Shown piece after piece: positions 34,368 to 43,725 of a stretch of DNA of 64,000 nt. Positions within the stretch are counted from its first letter, which is position 1, and each line of letters opens with the position of its first letter. The notes under the pieces were generated by a model. The model saw only the letters and a list, made by a program, of their open reading frames with translations, made no database searches and had not been told where the DNA came from. The stretch lies in the NCBI GenBank assembly GCA_000283575.1, contig AP012044.1, forward strand, positions 3,968,001-4,032,000, in the 5' to 3' direction. This DNA comes from Oscillibacter valericigenes Sjm18-20. GTDB taxonomy: Bacteria; Bacillota; Clostridia; Oscillospirales; Oscillospiraceae. The position numbers and the translations under genes are program-made.

Positions 34368-36197
34368 CTATCTAATGCGGACATGCGTTTTGTCTTTATC
34401 CGAAACCTGCTGCATTGCCGGCATATGAGAGATACCTCCCGAAGCTTTTGCATCTGTCTCGGTTTCCTCCGGGACATTCTCACAGGCTGCGTTGCGCCGG
34501 ATGATTTCTGCCTCCAATGTATGGCGGTCGGCATACTCCACTTTCCGCGCGGACTGTTCTGCAATTTCATACGGTTTTCCAAAGGTAATCCCCCATTCAA
34601 GGAAGAGCTTGAGCCTGGTACGCATAGGGTAGGAGCCGGTTTTCGTCACAACGAAATGACCCTTGGGCATGGATTTCAGTTCATCCGGCGTCATCAGAGG
34701 CCGCTCAATCATCTGCAGGGACTGGCTGGGATCGTTCTTCCCGCGGCTGACGGAGCCGCTCATGACGGTCTGGCTGCCGAGGGCTTTCGATAATATCTGC
34801 GCGGAGTCACTGTTTGGAGCAAAGCCGCCGAACACAGTGTCCTGGCAATTGTCAATTATGATGGCCGAGCCTTCCTTTCCGTAGTTCTTCTCCAGTTGCG
34901 CAAAGCTCTGGATAATGGCGACAATGGATACACGGCGGGACCGTGATGCGGAGAACATCATCTCGGCCGACTCGATTTTGGGGATGGTACCAATCTCGTC
35001 TAGGAACATCATCACGCGGTTCGGCAGTTTGCCGCCATACTCGTCTGCCACAGAGAGGATTTCCCGGTAGAGCTGCTGAACAATCAGCGAAATGATGAAA
35101 TACTTGGTGTTGTCTTCCTCCGGCATGACGAGAAAGATAGCGCTTTTTTCCGTGCAGAACTTTTCCGCGTCGATGGCGGTATCAAAACACAGCACCTGCT
35201 CCAGCTCGGAATCCAAAAAGGCATTAAGCCGGGAGAGTGCTGTGGACAGGACGCTCTGCATGGCCTGTTCCGCCGTATTGAGCGCTGCCCCTGCGAACCA
35301 TTTGGTTTTATGTTCGTCCGGCAGGTGCGCCAGAAGCATCTGGAAAAGCGTCCGGCCTTTCACTCCGCTGGGCGCCAGCAGATCCTGAATGAGCTCGAAA
35401 ACCGAAACGATGTGCCGCTGCTTCGGTTCGCAGTATTCTGCAATCAGCAGAATCACAGAAGTCAGAAGCCCCTCGGCCGCGTCATAGAAGAAGGCATTCT
35501 GTCCCGCCGAGGAAACATCGAAGCCGCCGGAGTTGATGATGGTTTTGGCGGTGATCTTGGCATATTTCTCCGCTCTGGCCTTGTACGCCAGGTTTTCCGG
35601 GTTTTTCAGGTAAAGATCCATGTACCGGTTCACCAGATGGAGCAGATTGTTGCCGTCCGAGCGGGTGGGGTTGCGTAAATCGATGACCGCCACATGGTAG
35701 CCGTAGTAATCCTTTGCGATTCCCGCATAGTTGCGGTAGAGATCACCCTTGGTGTCCGTGGTTATGAAGCTCATCCCCGAAGCACAAGCGTATTCCAGAT
35801 TTGGATAGAGGAAGTTGGCGGTTTTGCCAACGCCGGCGGCGCCGATCATGAGGCAGTGGATGTCCTCATCGTCAACCAATGCATAGCCATGGGGAGCCGT
35901 CTTGTCAAACAGGGACGCTTTGCGCCAGCCGACCACCAAGCCCTGCGCATTGGGCAGATTCTTTCCCTTGCGCCATTGCTCCGGTTCATACCGTACTTCC
36001 GTATAAGTCTTTTTGATCTCATTTCTGGTTGCCCAGCGTGCTGTACCGTGCTGGCCGTCGCCCACGGTTTTGGATTTAATGCCGTTCAGGGTGTAGTAAT
36101 GCGCCAGCAGGGATATAAACCCGATAACACCGAACATGGTCAGTCCGGCGGCGATTAGGGTAATGATTTGAGATGATTGCAATGAGATCGCCTCCAT
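34368..36197 (-). CDS. virD4: VirD4/TraG-type coupling protein
   Basis: Type IV coupling ATPase that brings relaxosome DNA to the mating channel. 609 residues. Two N-terminal membrane segments, Walker A GAAGVGKTANFLYPN (about residue 120), Walker B VMMFLDEIGTIPK (about 400), and the C-terminal HFVVTKTGSYPMRTRLKLF. Length and motifs are normal for this element type. Confidence 0.95.
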   Translation of the reverse strand: MEAISLQSSQIITLIAAGLTMFGVIGFISLLAHYYTLNGIKSKTVGDGQHGTARWATRNEIKKTYTEVRYEPEQWRKGKNLPNAQGLVVGWRKASLFDKTAPHGYALVDDEDIHCLMIGAAGVGKTANFLYPNLEYACASGMSFITTDTKGDLYRNYAGIAKDYYGYHVAVIDLRNPTRSDGNNLLHLVNRYMDLYLKNPENLAYKARAEKYAKITAKTIINSGGFDVSSAGQNAFFYDAAEGLLTSVILLIAEYCEPKQRHIVSVFELIQDLLAPSGVKGRTLFQMLLAHLPDEHKTKWFAGAALNTAEQAMQSVLSTALSRLNAFLDSELEQVLCFDTAIDAEKFCTEKSAIFLVMPEEDNTKYFIISLIVQQLYREILSVADEYGGKLPNRVMMFLDEIGTIPKIESAEMMFSASRSRRVSIVAIIQSFAQLEKNYGKEGSAIIIDNCQDTVFGGFAPNSDSAQILSKALGSQTVMSGSVSRGKNDPSQSLQMIERPLMTPDELKSMPKGHFVVTKTGSYPMRTRLKLFLEWGITFGKPYEIAEQSARKVEYADRHTLEAEIIRRNAACENVPEETETDAKASGGISHMPAMQQVSDKDKTHVRIR

Positions 36198-36248
36198 ATT
36201 TTTTGTAAAAGAACTTTCAGATTCTGAATTGTAAAGCGAGAACCCACG

Positions 36249-36279
36249 CTATTATTTATCGTGTTACGATAAATAATAG
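36249..36279. repeat. Operator-like palindrome
   Basis: CTATTATTTATCG, five bases, CGATAAATAATAG; it abuts the -35 box of the next promoter. Confidence 0.75.
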
Positions 36280-36308
36280 TTGACATGCGAATAAACGGCG
36301 GTTATAAT
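36280..36308 (+). promoter_or_regulatory. Promoter of DUF2975-HTH-lipoprotein operon
   Basis: Consensus TTGACA, 17 bases, TATAAT. The adjacent palindrome suggests repression, perhaps by the operon's own HTH protein. Confidence 0.88.
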
Positions 36309-36352
36309 TGTGGATATCAATACAAGGAAACATCGGAAAGAAGGTCTTGCCT

Positions 36353-36832
36353 GTGAATCAGTCTTCACTGTCAAAGTGGTTGAAATGGATTATCATAGTT
36401 GTCGGTTTAAGCGGATTGCTTGTCTACGTGTGGGTTATCCCGTCCTTTGGACAAATGTTGGCTGTGGAGTATCCGGAATTTGCATATTGTTATCTTCCAT
36501 GGATGATTCTAATCGGGGTTACAGGAATCCCTTGCTATGTTGCACTGGCGTTTGGGTGGAGGATCGCCAAAAGCATTGGGGAAAATCGCTCTTTTTCCAT
36601 AGAAAACGCAAAACTACTGAAACGAATTGCCATATTAGCCGTGGCCGACACAGGGCTTTTCTTTGTGATGAACATTGTTTACTTGCTCCTTAATATGAAT
36701 CACCCGGCATTTGTGCTGATGTCCCTGATCGTGCTGGTCATCGGAATCGCCATTTCCGCTGTTTCGGCCGCTCTGTCACATCTTGTAAGGAAAGCCGCGG
36801 ACCTTCAGGAACAAAGCGACCTGACGATATAA
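36353..36832 (+). CDS. DUF2975 membrane protein
   Basis: 159 residues with four membrane helices and an amphipathic segment, as in DUF2975 proteins that travel with a small YozG-like HTH regulator. GTG 36353 was chosen for its position relative to AAGG and because the upstream extension is not hydrophobic. First gene of a three-gene cargo operon. Confidence 0.78.
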   Translation: MNQSSLSKWLKWIIIVVGLSGLLVYVWVIPSFGQMLAVEYPEFAYCYLPWMILIGVTGIPCYVALAFGWRIAKSIGENRSFSIENAKLLKRIAILAVADTGLFFVMNIVYLLLNMNHPAFVLMSLIVLVIGIAISAVSAALSHLVRKAADLQEQSDLTI

Positions 36833-36841
36833 GGAGGGCAC

Positions 36842-37075
36842 ATGGAGGACGAGATCATTTTCAATATCGACGTCATGCTTGCCAAGCGAAAAATGAGCGT
36901 TACGGAGCTGGCGGAACGGGTCGGCATCACAATTACCAATATCTCCATTCTTAAAAACGGAAAAGCAAAGGCATTGAAGATCTCAACCATGGCAAAGCTT
37001 TGTGCCGCGCTCGACTGCCAGCCCGGAGACATTTTGGAATACAGGAGGAAAGAGTGCAATGAAAAGATTGACTAA
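36842..37075 (+). CDS. YozG-like XRE regulator
   Basis: 77 residues, a single helix-turn-helix (MSVTELAERVGITITNISILKNGKAKALK, CAALDCQPGDILEY). Nine bases after the DUF2975 gene with GGAGG. It likely regulates the operon. Confidence 0.88.
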   Translation: MEDEIIFNIDVMLAKRKMSVTELAERVGITITNISILKNGKAKALKISTMAKLCAALDCQPGDILEYRRKECNEKID

Positions 37076-37508
37076 AATATTTGTCATGATACTGAGCGCA
37101 GGCATCCTTTTTTCGTTCTGCGGCTGTACGGACATTATTGATAAAGCATTCTCTCCGTCTGAAATCAAGGATGGGTTCAGCGATAAATGGCTCAAGACTC
37201 TGAGCGATGAGTACAGCATCACCATCCCGGAATCCGCGGCTTACCTGAAGGGGTATTACGAGCCGGGGCAGGATTTCAGCGTTCATATGCTGTTTACTGT
37301 GGATGCCGCCGATTTTGACGGCATGGTTGGCGACGACTGGTCGGAGGACGCTAAGGATCATACCTTTGGTGACGAGTGGTACACGGATCTGACGGATTTG
37401 AAGCTCTCGCATTATTACGTCTATACCAAGCAATATACTGTGCTTTTTTACTCGGACGCGGACAAAGATAATAAAATCACCTGTGCTTTCGTGGGTTGGA
37501 GACCTTAG
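37059..37508 (+). CDS. Small lipoprotein of the DUF2975 operon
   Basis: 149 residues. Signal peptide to Cys24 (lipobox FCGC). The mature part has alternating beta-like segments and an acidic region. It overlaps the HTH gene by 17 bases; ATG 37059 follows AGGAGGAAAG. No known domain recognised. Confidence 0.78.
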   Translation: MKRLTKIFVMILSAGILFSFCGCTDIIDKAFSPSEIKDGFSDKWLKTLSDEYSITIPESAAYLKGYYEPGQDFSVHMLFTVDAADFDGMVGDDWSEDAKDHTFGDEWYTDLTDLKLSHYYVYTKQYTVLFYSDADKDNKITCAFVGWRP

Positions 37509-37529
37509 GAAGGCCTGTATGCCCATAAA

Positions 37530-37568
37530 GAAACCGCCGGAGAGTTTTTCAGGCTCTTCGGCGGTTTT
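37530..37568 (+). terminator. Terminator of the DUF2975 operon
   Basis: Hairpin AAACCGCCGGAGAG / CTCTTCGGCGGTTT with T-tail. Confidence 0.88.
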
Positions 37569-37602
37569 GTACCTAATATTCAAATTTTACAGCGCAAGTG
37601 AA

Positions 37603-38484
37603 TCACGCTTCCTCAAAGGATGGGTTTACAAGATGGTCGGGGAAAACTTCATCGGGAATAAATTCGGTCGTCGGCGTATTGTGGTCAACCTCCTGAAAAT
37701 CAGCGTTGTCAAACCACACCTGCCCTTTTCCGTACAGTAATATTCCAATATTAATTATGGCACCGTTCTCCGGTATATCCAGCACACAGGAATAATGGTT
37801 CCATTCACTCGTTCCGGTGATTGCTCTGCTCTGCATATTGTCAAGTTTAAGCATGGAGCTCAGGGCATTATCGATTCTCATCCATAATCCGCACCATCCC
37901 TCCACATCCTGGGCTTTTACAAAACCTGAAAAGCGCATCCGTTTGCCGATAAAAGTTTTTGCGCTAATCTGCTGCATGACAGTAGAGAATTCTCCATCAG
38001 AAAACTCTTCGTCAGCAGAGCGAATGGTCACTGACTTCGAACCCATGTGATAAATAGTGTCATCAATGCCGATCTGGTATTTCTCGGGAGCGGTTCCCGT
38101 GATAATCCAGCCTTTTATTTCATTTTGTTTATTCATACTATTTGCTCCTATCATTAAATTCTTAATAACAGACCTGTATTTTCCCGGTGGCAATTGATAA
38201 ATACTTTTGAAAGCTCTCGTAAAGGCTTCCTGTGATTCAAAATGGTAGGTAAGGGCAATATCAAGGATCGATGTATTTGTGTTCAGCAACTCAGAGGCCG
38301 CTCTTGCAAGCCTCCGCTTTTTTATATAATCATATATTGGAATACCAACTTCGTTTTGAAAAGTCCTGTGGAAATAAAATTTTGAAAACCCCGCCGCTTC
38401 AGAAATTGCATCTAAAGTCAGCTTCTCACATAAATTCAATTCAATATAATTTAGGGCAGTCTGAATTTCTTTGCTGTGGGTCAC
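37603..38484 (-). CDS. AraC-family regulator with C-terminal sensor domain
   Basis: 293 residues. The DNA-binding domain is at the N-terminus (residues 1-105; SEAAGFSKFYFHRTF, YHFESQEAFTRAFKSIY). The C-terminal 170 residues look like a beta-sandwich (SAKTFIGKRMRFSGFVKA, VWFDNADFQEV), as in carbohydrate-binding or discoidin-like modules. No structural gene is beside it, so its target is unknown. Cargo of the element. Confidence 0.88.
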   Translation of the reverse strand: MTHSKEIQTALNYIELNLCEKLTLDAISEAAGFSKFYFHRTFQNEVGIPIYDYIKKRRLARAASELLNTNTSILDIALTYHFESQEAFTRAFKSIYQLPPGKYRSVIKNLMIGANSMNKQNEIKGWIITGTAPEKYQIGIDDTIYHMGSKSVTIRSADEEFSDGEFSTVMQQISAKTFIGKRMRFSGFVKAQDVEGWCGLWMRIDNALSSMLKLDNMQSRAITGTSEWNHYSCVLDIPENGAIINIGILLYGKGQVWFDNADFQEVDHNTPTTEFIPDEVFPDHLVNPSFEEA

Positions 38485-38639
38485 TCAATCTCACCTCCTG
38501 CAATTGATTATAGCACAAGTTCAAATCTGACTTTTGATGCTTCTTGCCCTTTTCTGACCATCTGCGCAGATTCAAATTAATTTTTATTACATGCTAATAT
38601 TACGCATGGCTTTAGCATAAAAAACAAAATTCCATCAAG

Positions 38640-38762
38640 GGGTATGTCCTACATGCCTATGGAAAAATTTGCGGTCTGCTCAAGCTTCGGCAGTTGTTCA
38701 GGTGCTTCCAGCTCCACGAAAATCCGGGCTTTGACACAGTTCAGGGCAAGGTTCAGGTAAGA
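38640..38762 (-). other. In-frame coding-like tail after the TOPRIM gene stop
   Basis: After the amber stop of the TOPRIM gene the same frame continues for 37 codons (SYLNLALNCVKARIFVELEAP and onward) to a second stop. It may be a remnant of a following gene or a lost extension. Confidence 0.35.
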
Positions 38763-40082
38763 CTAGCAAAGCTGCCGCATATCATCCTCGCCTCGAATGC
38801 CGGGTGCATCCACCTGCCGGTTGATATCAGCCAGATCCTTACGGATATCCTCAAAGCGTGAGCGCAGCCAACCCCTGTCCTCATGTGGCCGATAGCTGGT
38901 CTGGAGTTTGCGCACCAGCTGCTCCGCAGTCATAGGCCGTCCCATCTGCCGGCACAGGTCTTGTAAAAGCAGCAGGGAACCAGATGCCATGCACTCCAAG
39001 AAATCCACGGCCGTGCCTGTATTTTCCGGAGCAACCTTCCCTGATGCAACCAGCGGCTCCATCTCCCGCACGCAGTCGGTCAGGAGGGTTCGGATATTCT
39101 GATGCGGAGAGAGCGCATCACATAAGCCGGGAAGTCCGGCACACACCTTTGGCAAAAGCTCCAGCTTCGGATGCTCCGAGGCGGGGATGGGGGCAATGCC
39201 GTGTTGCGCCTTCAAGTCCTCGTTCCAATCCTTGCAGGCGGATTGCATAACTTCGGTATCCATATATCCTCGTTCAGCTAAAATGTTCCGGAGGCGCCCA
39301 TTGGCTTCGATGCCCGCCTCGTCGTGGTCCAGGCAGAAAATAACTTTTTTCAGGTTCGGATGAAGCTCCAGCTGCCGGAGCATGGCGTGTTCCGACACAC
39401 CATCCAGCGTAACATAGCTGTGGTTCATCCACCCCTGCGGGTACAGCGTAATAAAGGACAACATATCCACCGGAGCTTCAAAGACGTACAGCCTGTCGCT
39501 TTTGCCAATCCAATGAAAGCTGTACCGGGGATCGCTGCCCTCTACGTTGCCTTTGTAGGGTTCACCCTGCGTATAAGTCCCGCGCTTGTGCGCGTGCCGG
39601 GCAATTCCGTTTTCATCCAGCCCTACGAACACGGCGTTGTGATACCGCTGATCCTCAAAGATAAGCTTTTCATGGGCGAACCGGGAGAGCACATTCCGGT
39701 CAATGAACCGCTGCTTGATGAGATAGGCAAACACCCGGCGCATGTCGGGGTTTTCCTCCGGCAGGGCAAACTCTTTTTTGGGAGGCGGGGCGCTTTTATC
39801 CGTCTGATTCCATTCCACGCCGCCTTCTCCGCCCAAGAGCCACTGCACCGCCTCAGGAAAGCTCTTATCGTAAAACTCCTGAACAAAGTCGATGGCGTGA
39901 CCGCCTTCCTTCCGGCTGTGCCGAAACCATTCGCTGCCTCGGACGGTGACGCTGTCATAGCGCTTCCAACGCCACTCATGTCCGGAGCGGACGAGCTTTT
40001 CGCCCTGCCGCTCCAAAAAATCCACCAGATCCACAGAGTTGGCCCGCTGCTTTTGCTCGTCCGTAAAATAAACATAATCCAT
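38763..40082 (-). CDS. DUF3991/TOPRIM primase-like protein
   Basis: 439 residues. The N-terminal half resembles the zinc-less primase-like DUF3991 region (SVDLVDFLERQGEKL, GGHAIDFVQEFY). The TOPRIM part has LYVFEAPVDMLSF and KVIFCLDHDEAGIEANG, with the expected acidic metal ligands. Such proteins lie between VirD4 and relaxase in Tn1549-type elements and may prime DNA after transfer. Confidence 0.88.
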   Translation of the reverse strand: MDYVYFTDEQKQRANSVDLVDFLERQGEKLVRSGHEWRWKRYDSVTVRGSEWFRHSRKEGGHAIDFVQEFYDKSFPEAVQWLLGGEGGVEWNQTDKSAPPPKKEFALPEENPDMRRVFAYLIKQRFIDRNVLSRFAHEKLIFEDQRYHNAVFVGLDENGIARHAHKRGTYTQGEPYKGNVEGSDPRYSFHWIGKSDRLYVFEAPVDMLSFITLYPQGWMNHSYVTLDGVSEHAMLRQLELHPNLKKVIFCLDHDEAGIEANGRLRNILAERGYMDTEVMQSACKDWNEDLKAQHGIAPIPASEHPKLELLPKVCAGLPGLCDALSPHQNIRTLLTDCVREMEPLVASGKVAPENTGTAVDFLECMASGSLLLLQDLCRQMGRPMTAEQLVRKLQTSYRPHEDRGWLRSRFEDIRKDLADINRQVDAPGIRGEDDMRQLC

Positions 40083-40100
40083 ACCGGTATCCCTCCTTCG

Positions 40101-40229
40101 TCAGCGCTTACGTTTTCCGCAGCGCCGAAAAAAAGCCGTCCGTTGGTGAACGGGCGGTCTGCTGAGTTGCTTGCACTTTATGATCAGGGGTCCTTTTTTC
40201 TGCAGTATTTTTTTAAATGGCTTATGCAT
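40101..40229 (-). CDS. Small basic protein
   Basis: 42 residues, starts MHKPFKKILQKKGPL, about one third Lys/Arg. It has AAAGGAG before its ATG and sits between relaxase and TOPRIM genes in the same direction. Unknown function. Confidence 0.5.
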   Translation of the reverse strand: MHKPFKKILQKKGPLIIKCKQLSRPPVHQRTAFFRRCGKRKR

Positions 40230-40241
40230 AGAAATTCTCCT

Positions 40242-43200
40242 TTAGTAAGTAGTAAACTTCTGCTCATGATCGTCCGGGGCATGGCCCTGGGCAATCTTTT
40301 TCTGACGGATCTTACGCCGCAGTTTGCTGTCAACCTGCATATGAGGACCGCCGGGGAGCCGATCCTGTTCTTCCCGGAATATCCGGCTTAGATGGTGCAG
40401 GAGCCTGGTTACAACAAGAAATAGAGACGGATCTCGGAAGGAGTCCATATGTTCCAGAAAAAATTGCGCGTATAGGTTTCCCTGTTCTGCGGATAAAGTA
40501 AGCCAGCGCACAGCGGTTTCCTTGTCACGGGGAACGTCATCCCCCATCAAATAGAGTTTTCCGAGGACGTATTGGGCATATTGATTGCCTTGTTCGGCAG
40601 AAACGGTCAGCCACCGGATGGCGGCTTCCGCATTCTTGGGAATGCTTTCTTCCTGCAGATAGAGCTTTCCAAGCTGATACTGAGCATATTGATTGCCCTG
40701 TTCGGCAGAAGCGGTCAGCCACCGAATGGCGGCCTCTGCATCCTTTGGAATGCTTTCTTCCTGCAGGTATAGTTTACCCAGCTGATACTGAGCGTACTGG
40801 TTTCCCTGTTCGGCTGATTTCTGAAAAAGTTCCAGTGCCTTCGGAATATTTTTTGGAATTTCTACCCCGTAAAGATACAGCTTTGCCAGCGCATATTGTG
40901 CGAACTGGTTGCCCAGGTCTGCGGACTTCTTCAGCCATTTAACGGCCGTATCCACATTCTCCAGGATGCTTTCCTCCTGTAGATAAAGTTTGCCAAGGGC
41001 ATAGGCCGCGTAGGAGTTGTCCTGCTCTGCAGAAGACGTAAAAAAGGCAATGGCTTGCCCGATATCCTTCTCCACATGGTTTCCATCCCGATAGAGCTTG
41101 CCGAGAGCATACTGCGCGAGGGCGTTGCCGCCGTCAGCGGATTTCATCAACCAATTGATCGCCTGCTCCGCGTTTTCATGGCCGCTGTCCGCGTCCAGAT
41201 AGATTTTGCCGAGCATGTACTGTGCGTGGATATTGCCCAGCCGGGCGGACTTTTCAAAATAACTTATTGCGGCGCTTATGTCTTTCTCTGTTCCGGTTCC
41301 GGTATAGAGCATCTGGCCGAGGCGGTACTGGAGCTTATCATAACGGCTCTGTTTTTCCATCTGCTGAAATCCCTGAAAGGCTATTTCAAAGTGCCGCTCG
41401 GCTTCCGTGCTGTTTGCGGATGTTCCGACTCCGTCCCGATACATTTTTGCCAGCTCATAATCGGCGTATGGCATATGCTGCACCGAGGCGTGCATGTACA
41501 GGTTGAATGCGGTTTCAAAGTTTTTCTCCACGCCTTGACCACGGTAATACAGTCCTGCGAGGGAATATTGGGCATATTTATGTTTTTTTGCAACCGCCTC
41601 GCTAAACCATCTGGCTGCTTCCTCGTAATCCTGTTCCGCGCCGAGCCCCGCCGCATGCATCTTGCCGATCCGGTATTCCACGTACCGGTTTTCCTTCTCC
41701 GACTCGATATCCTCAAAAGCGGCAAGGGCCTGTTTATACCAGCCGCAGGCGGTATCAGCATCCATCTCCACACCAAGCCCGTCCGCGTGCATCCGGCCGA
41801 GATCATGCATGGCGAGGGCATTGCCGTCCTCCGCTTCCTCCAGAAATAGCCGGAGGGCCTGCTTGAAATCCGGCTCCGTGTCGTCGCTTCCGAAGAGAAA
41901 GACACGGGCTTCCTTGTAACGGTCGTTCCAGGCGATGTACGGCTTTCCCACTTCACCCTCATCAGAATCCGGATGGAACCCGCCGTCCGTAACATCGGGC
42001 GGCATATCATTCTCTCGATCTCCGGTTACTCCAGATGTGTCCTGCTCCGGTTCCGGAAGAGGCAGTTCAGGATCGGCTTCCTCATCGGTTTCTTCATGAA
42101 AAGGAACATCTGCATCCTCATCGCCCTCAAATGTAAAGCGGTGACTGCCAAGGTTTACCGCTTCGGCAATCACCATGTTTTTGATCTGCTTGAATTCCTT
42201 CTGCTGGGAAAGCGGCAGGGGTTCAGGCAGTTGATCCTTATAAGTGCGCAGAACCTCGTTGCGGAGTTCCTGCCATTTGGCATAGGCTTCTGCCACCCGT
42301 TCGTCCTTTGCCAGTTCATCCACGATCTGATTGACCAGCTCCTTGAGCGGGGCCTTCAGGTAGCCGTACTGTTTTTTCCCTGTGGTGTACTGCAGCCGTT
42401 CCGCCAGCCGGGACATCATATCCTCAATGACCGGGTTCTCGCAGGTTCCGGTCCGCATCTGCTCCAGCAGCTCCCGCAGGGTATCCCGGCTCTCCGCGGT
42501 CAGAGAGTCCCGAAGCGAGGTCTGCTCGGAATAAATCTGGAGCAGATCCTGCTGAAAAATCTCCCGTGCGAGGCTGCTCCGCATCTTTTCGATGGCCGGC
42601 TTGGTGACGTATCCCTCGCGGGGATTGGCGGAGTAGACGATCATGTGGCAGTGCGGGTGATGGCCTTCATTGTGAAAAGCGGCATACCAGCGGAGATTTT
42701 CCGGTGCGATCTTCATCTGCTCCGCGAATACATTGCGCTGCTTCCGCAGGAGCGCCATCCAAGCGGCGGCGTTGTCATAGCCGAGCCGGGCGGCGTCCTC
42801 ACGCCGCAGGGAAATAATCGGCGTCCAGATATTTCCTTTGTGCCGTGCCGCTTCCTCCGCTACCCGTGACAGCACCAGAGGTGCGTCCTCATCGCTGAAC
42901 AGGCCGTGGGCGCCGAGATTTTCCACGCGGGGGCAGGTGGCAATGTAATTGACGTAGACCTCCTGATGCGAGAGCTGATCCAGATTCTGATCCAGCGCAG
43001 CGGAGATAAACTCGGAGGCGTTTTCTATGGTCGGGCTGCTTTGATAGTCCTCGTATTCAAACAGGCGGTCGGAATCCGGAAACCGCGTGAGTATCTCCGC
43101 AATGAGATCCTTTTGCTTCCTGCTGGCAGGCAACTTCCGGTTTTCCCGTGGAAGCTTTTCGACGCCCTCCCGCGTTGCTACATATGTCACCAGATTCTCC

Positions 43201-43253
43201 GCGTGTGCCGCCGCGTTTTTCAGATACCGGCACTTGAAAATGATCCGGGGCAA
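40242..43253 (-). CDS. MobP-type relaxase with C-terminal Sel1 repeats
   Basis: 1003 residues. The N-terminal relaxase domain (1-300) has a candidate nucleophile Tyr24 in LVTYVATREG and the metal-binding histidine triad in NEGHHPHCHMIVYS. A coiled, acidic linker (350-450) follows. From about 480 to 960 there are 12-13 Sel1-like repeats of about 36 residues (AQYxLGKLY..A..W...SAEQGN). It nicks oriT and leads the strand into the recipient. The Sel1 array likely docks partner proteins. Confidence 0.92.
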   Translation of the reverse strand: MPRIIFKCRYLKNAAAHAENLVTYVATREGVEKLPRENRKLPASRKQKDLIAEILTRFPDSDRLFEYEDYQSSPTIENASEFISAALDQNLDQLSHQEVYVNYIATCPRVENLGAHGLFSDEDAPLVLSRVAEEAARHKGNIWTPIISLRREDAARLGYDNAAAWMALLRKQRNVFAEQMKIAPENLRWYAAFHNEGHHPHCHMIVYSANPREGYVTKPAIEKMRSSLAREIFQQDLLQIYSEQTSLRDSLTAESRDTLRELLEQMRTGTCENPVIEDMMSRLAERLQYTTGKKQYGYLKAPLKELVNQIVDELAKDERVAEAYAKWQELRNEVLRTYKDQLPEPLPLSQQKEFKQIKNMVIAEAVNLGSHRFTFEGDEDADVPFHEETDEEADPELPLPEPEQDTSGVTGDRENDMPPDVTDGGFHPDSDEGEVGKPYIAWNDRYKEARVFLFGSDDTEPDFKQALRLFLEEAEDGNALAMHDLGRMHADGLGVEMDADTACGWYKQALAAFEDIESEKENRYVEYRIGKMHAAGLGAEQDYEEAARWFSEAVAKKHKYAQYSLAGLYYRGQGVEKNFETAFNLYMHASVQHMPYADYELAKMYRDGVGTSANSTEAERHFEIAFQGFQQMEKQSRYDKLQYRLGQMLYTGTGTEKDISAAISYFEKSARLGNIHAQYMLGKIYLDADSGHENAEQAINWLMKSADGGNALAQYALGKLYRDGNHVEKDIGQAIAFFTSSAEQDNSYAAYALGKLYLQEESILENVDTAVKWLKKSADLGNQFAQYALAKLYLYGVEIPKNIPKALELFQKSAEQGNQYAQYQLGKLYLQEESIPKDAEAAIRWLTASAEQGNQYAQYQLGKLYLQEESIPKNAEAAIRWLTVSAEQGNQYAQYVLGKLYLMGDDVPRDKETAVRWLTLSAEQGNLYAQFFLEHMDSFRDPSLFLVVTRLLHHLSRIFREEQDRLPGGPHMQVDSKLRRKIRQKKIAQGHAPDDHEQKFTTY
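40560..40790 (-). repeat. Nearly identical Sel1 repeat units
   Basis: Two to three adjacent 108-base units of the relaxase array are almost identical (NQYAQYQLGKLYLQEESIPK repeated), while other units have diverged. A recent tandem duplication is likely. Confidence 0.8.
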
Positions 43254-43255
43254 GG

Positions 43256-43669
43256 TTACTCACCCCTTTGGAATCTTGTAACGTCCTCGAAGGTCACGGT
43301 ACCGACTGATTTTTTCACGTCGCGGACGCACTTGCCCCGAAGCTGACGCAGGTTGCTTTCGTCCACATCAGCTGTTCTGGCGAGGATGTTCATCATCATG
43401 CTCATTTCCACCGCCAGCTTGAAAATCAGGCGGGACATGCGGTTTTCCAGACTGTCCATCATGCCGGTCATCGCCGTGGTGATGGCGGCAGGCAGGAATC
43501 GGACTCCTTCCTCCGCGGAGATGTAGCCGCAGTAAAACCTGATTGCTTTTTCTATGAATTCGCTCTGGCTCTGGCAGTTGTCCCGCTTATACCAGTCCGA
43601 CACCAGCTTTCTGGTTTCCGGATACATCCACAACGGGAACTTCTTTTTGTTCTTTGTTTCGTCTGTCAT
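43256..43669 (-). CDS. Relaxosome accessory protein, ribbon-helix-helix type
   Basis: 137 residues. FPLWMYPETRKLVSDWYKRD and SQSEFIEKAIRFY fit a ribbon-helix-helix fold, followed by a hydrophobic/helical tail (RLIFKLAVEMSMMMNIL). It ends 2 bases before the relaxase start, the usual place for a MobC-like oriT-binding partner. ATG 43669 follows GGAGGG. Confidence 0.8.
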   Translation of the reverse strand: MTDETKNKKKFPLWMYPETRKLVSDWYKRDNCQSQSEFIEKAIRFYCGYISAEEGVRFLPAAITTAMTGMMDSLENRMSRLIFKLAVEMSMMMNILARTADVDESNLRQLRGKCVRDVKKSVGTVTFEDVTRFQRGE

Positions 43670-43687
43670 GAAAAACCCTCCATTCAC

Positions 43688-43725
43688 ATGAAAAAGGGCC
43701 GCAACTCCGGCTGCGACCCCTTTGA
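43688..43725 (-). terminator. Terminator-like hairpin before the relaxosome genes
   Basis: Reverse strand GGGTCGCA / TTGCGGCCC followed by TTTTTC, 20 bases before the accessory gene start. Confidence 0.65.

Noticed and set aside
40560-40790. CRISPR or minisatellite array
   Set aside because: The 108-base repeats are in-frame Sel1 units of the relaxase.
39324-42869. Several long forward frames opposite the TOPRIM and relaxase genes
   Set aside because: Shadows of strongly supported reverse-strand genes.
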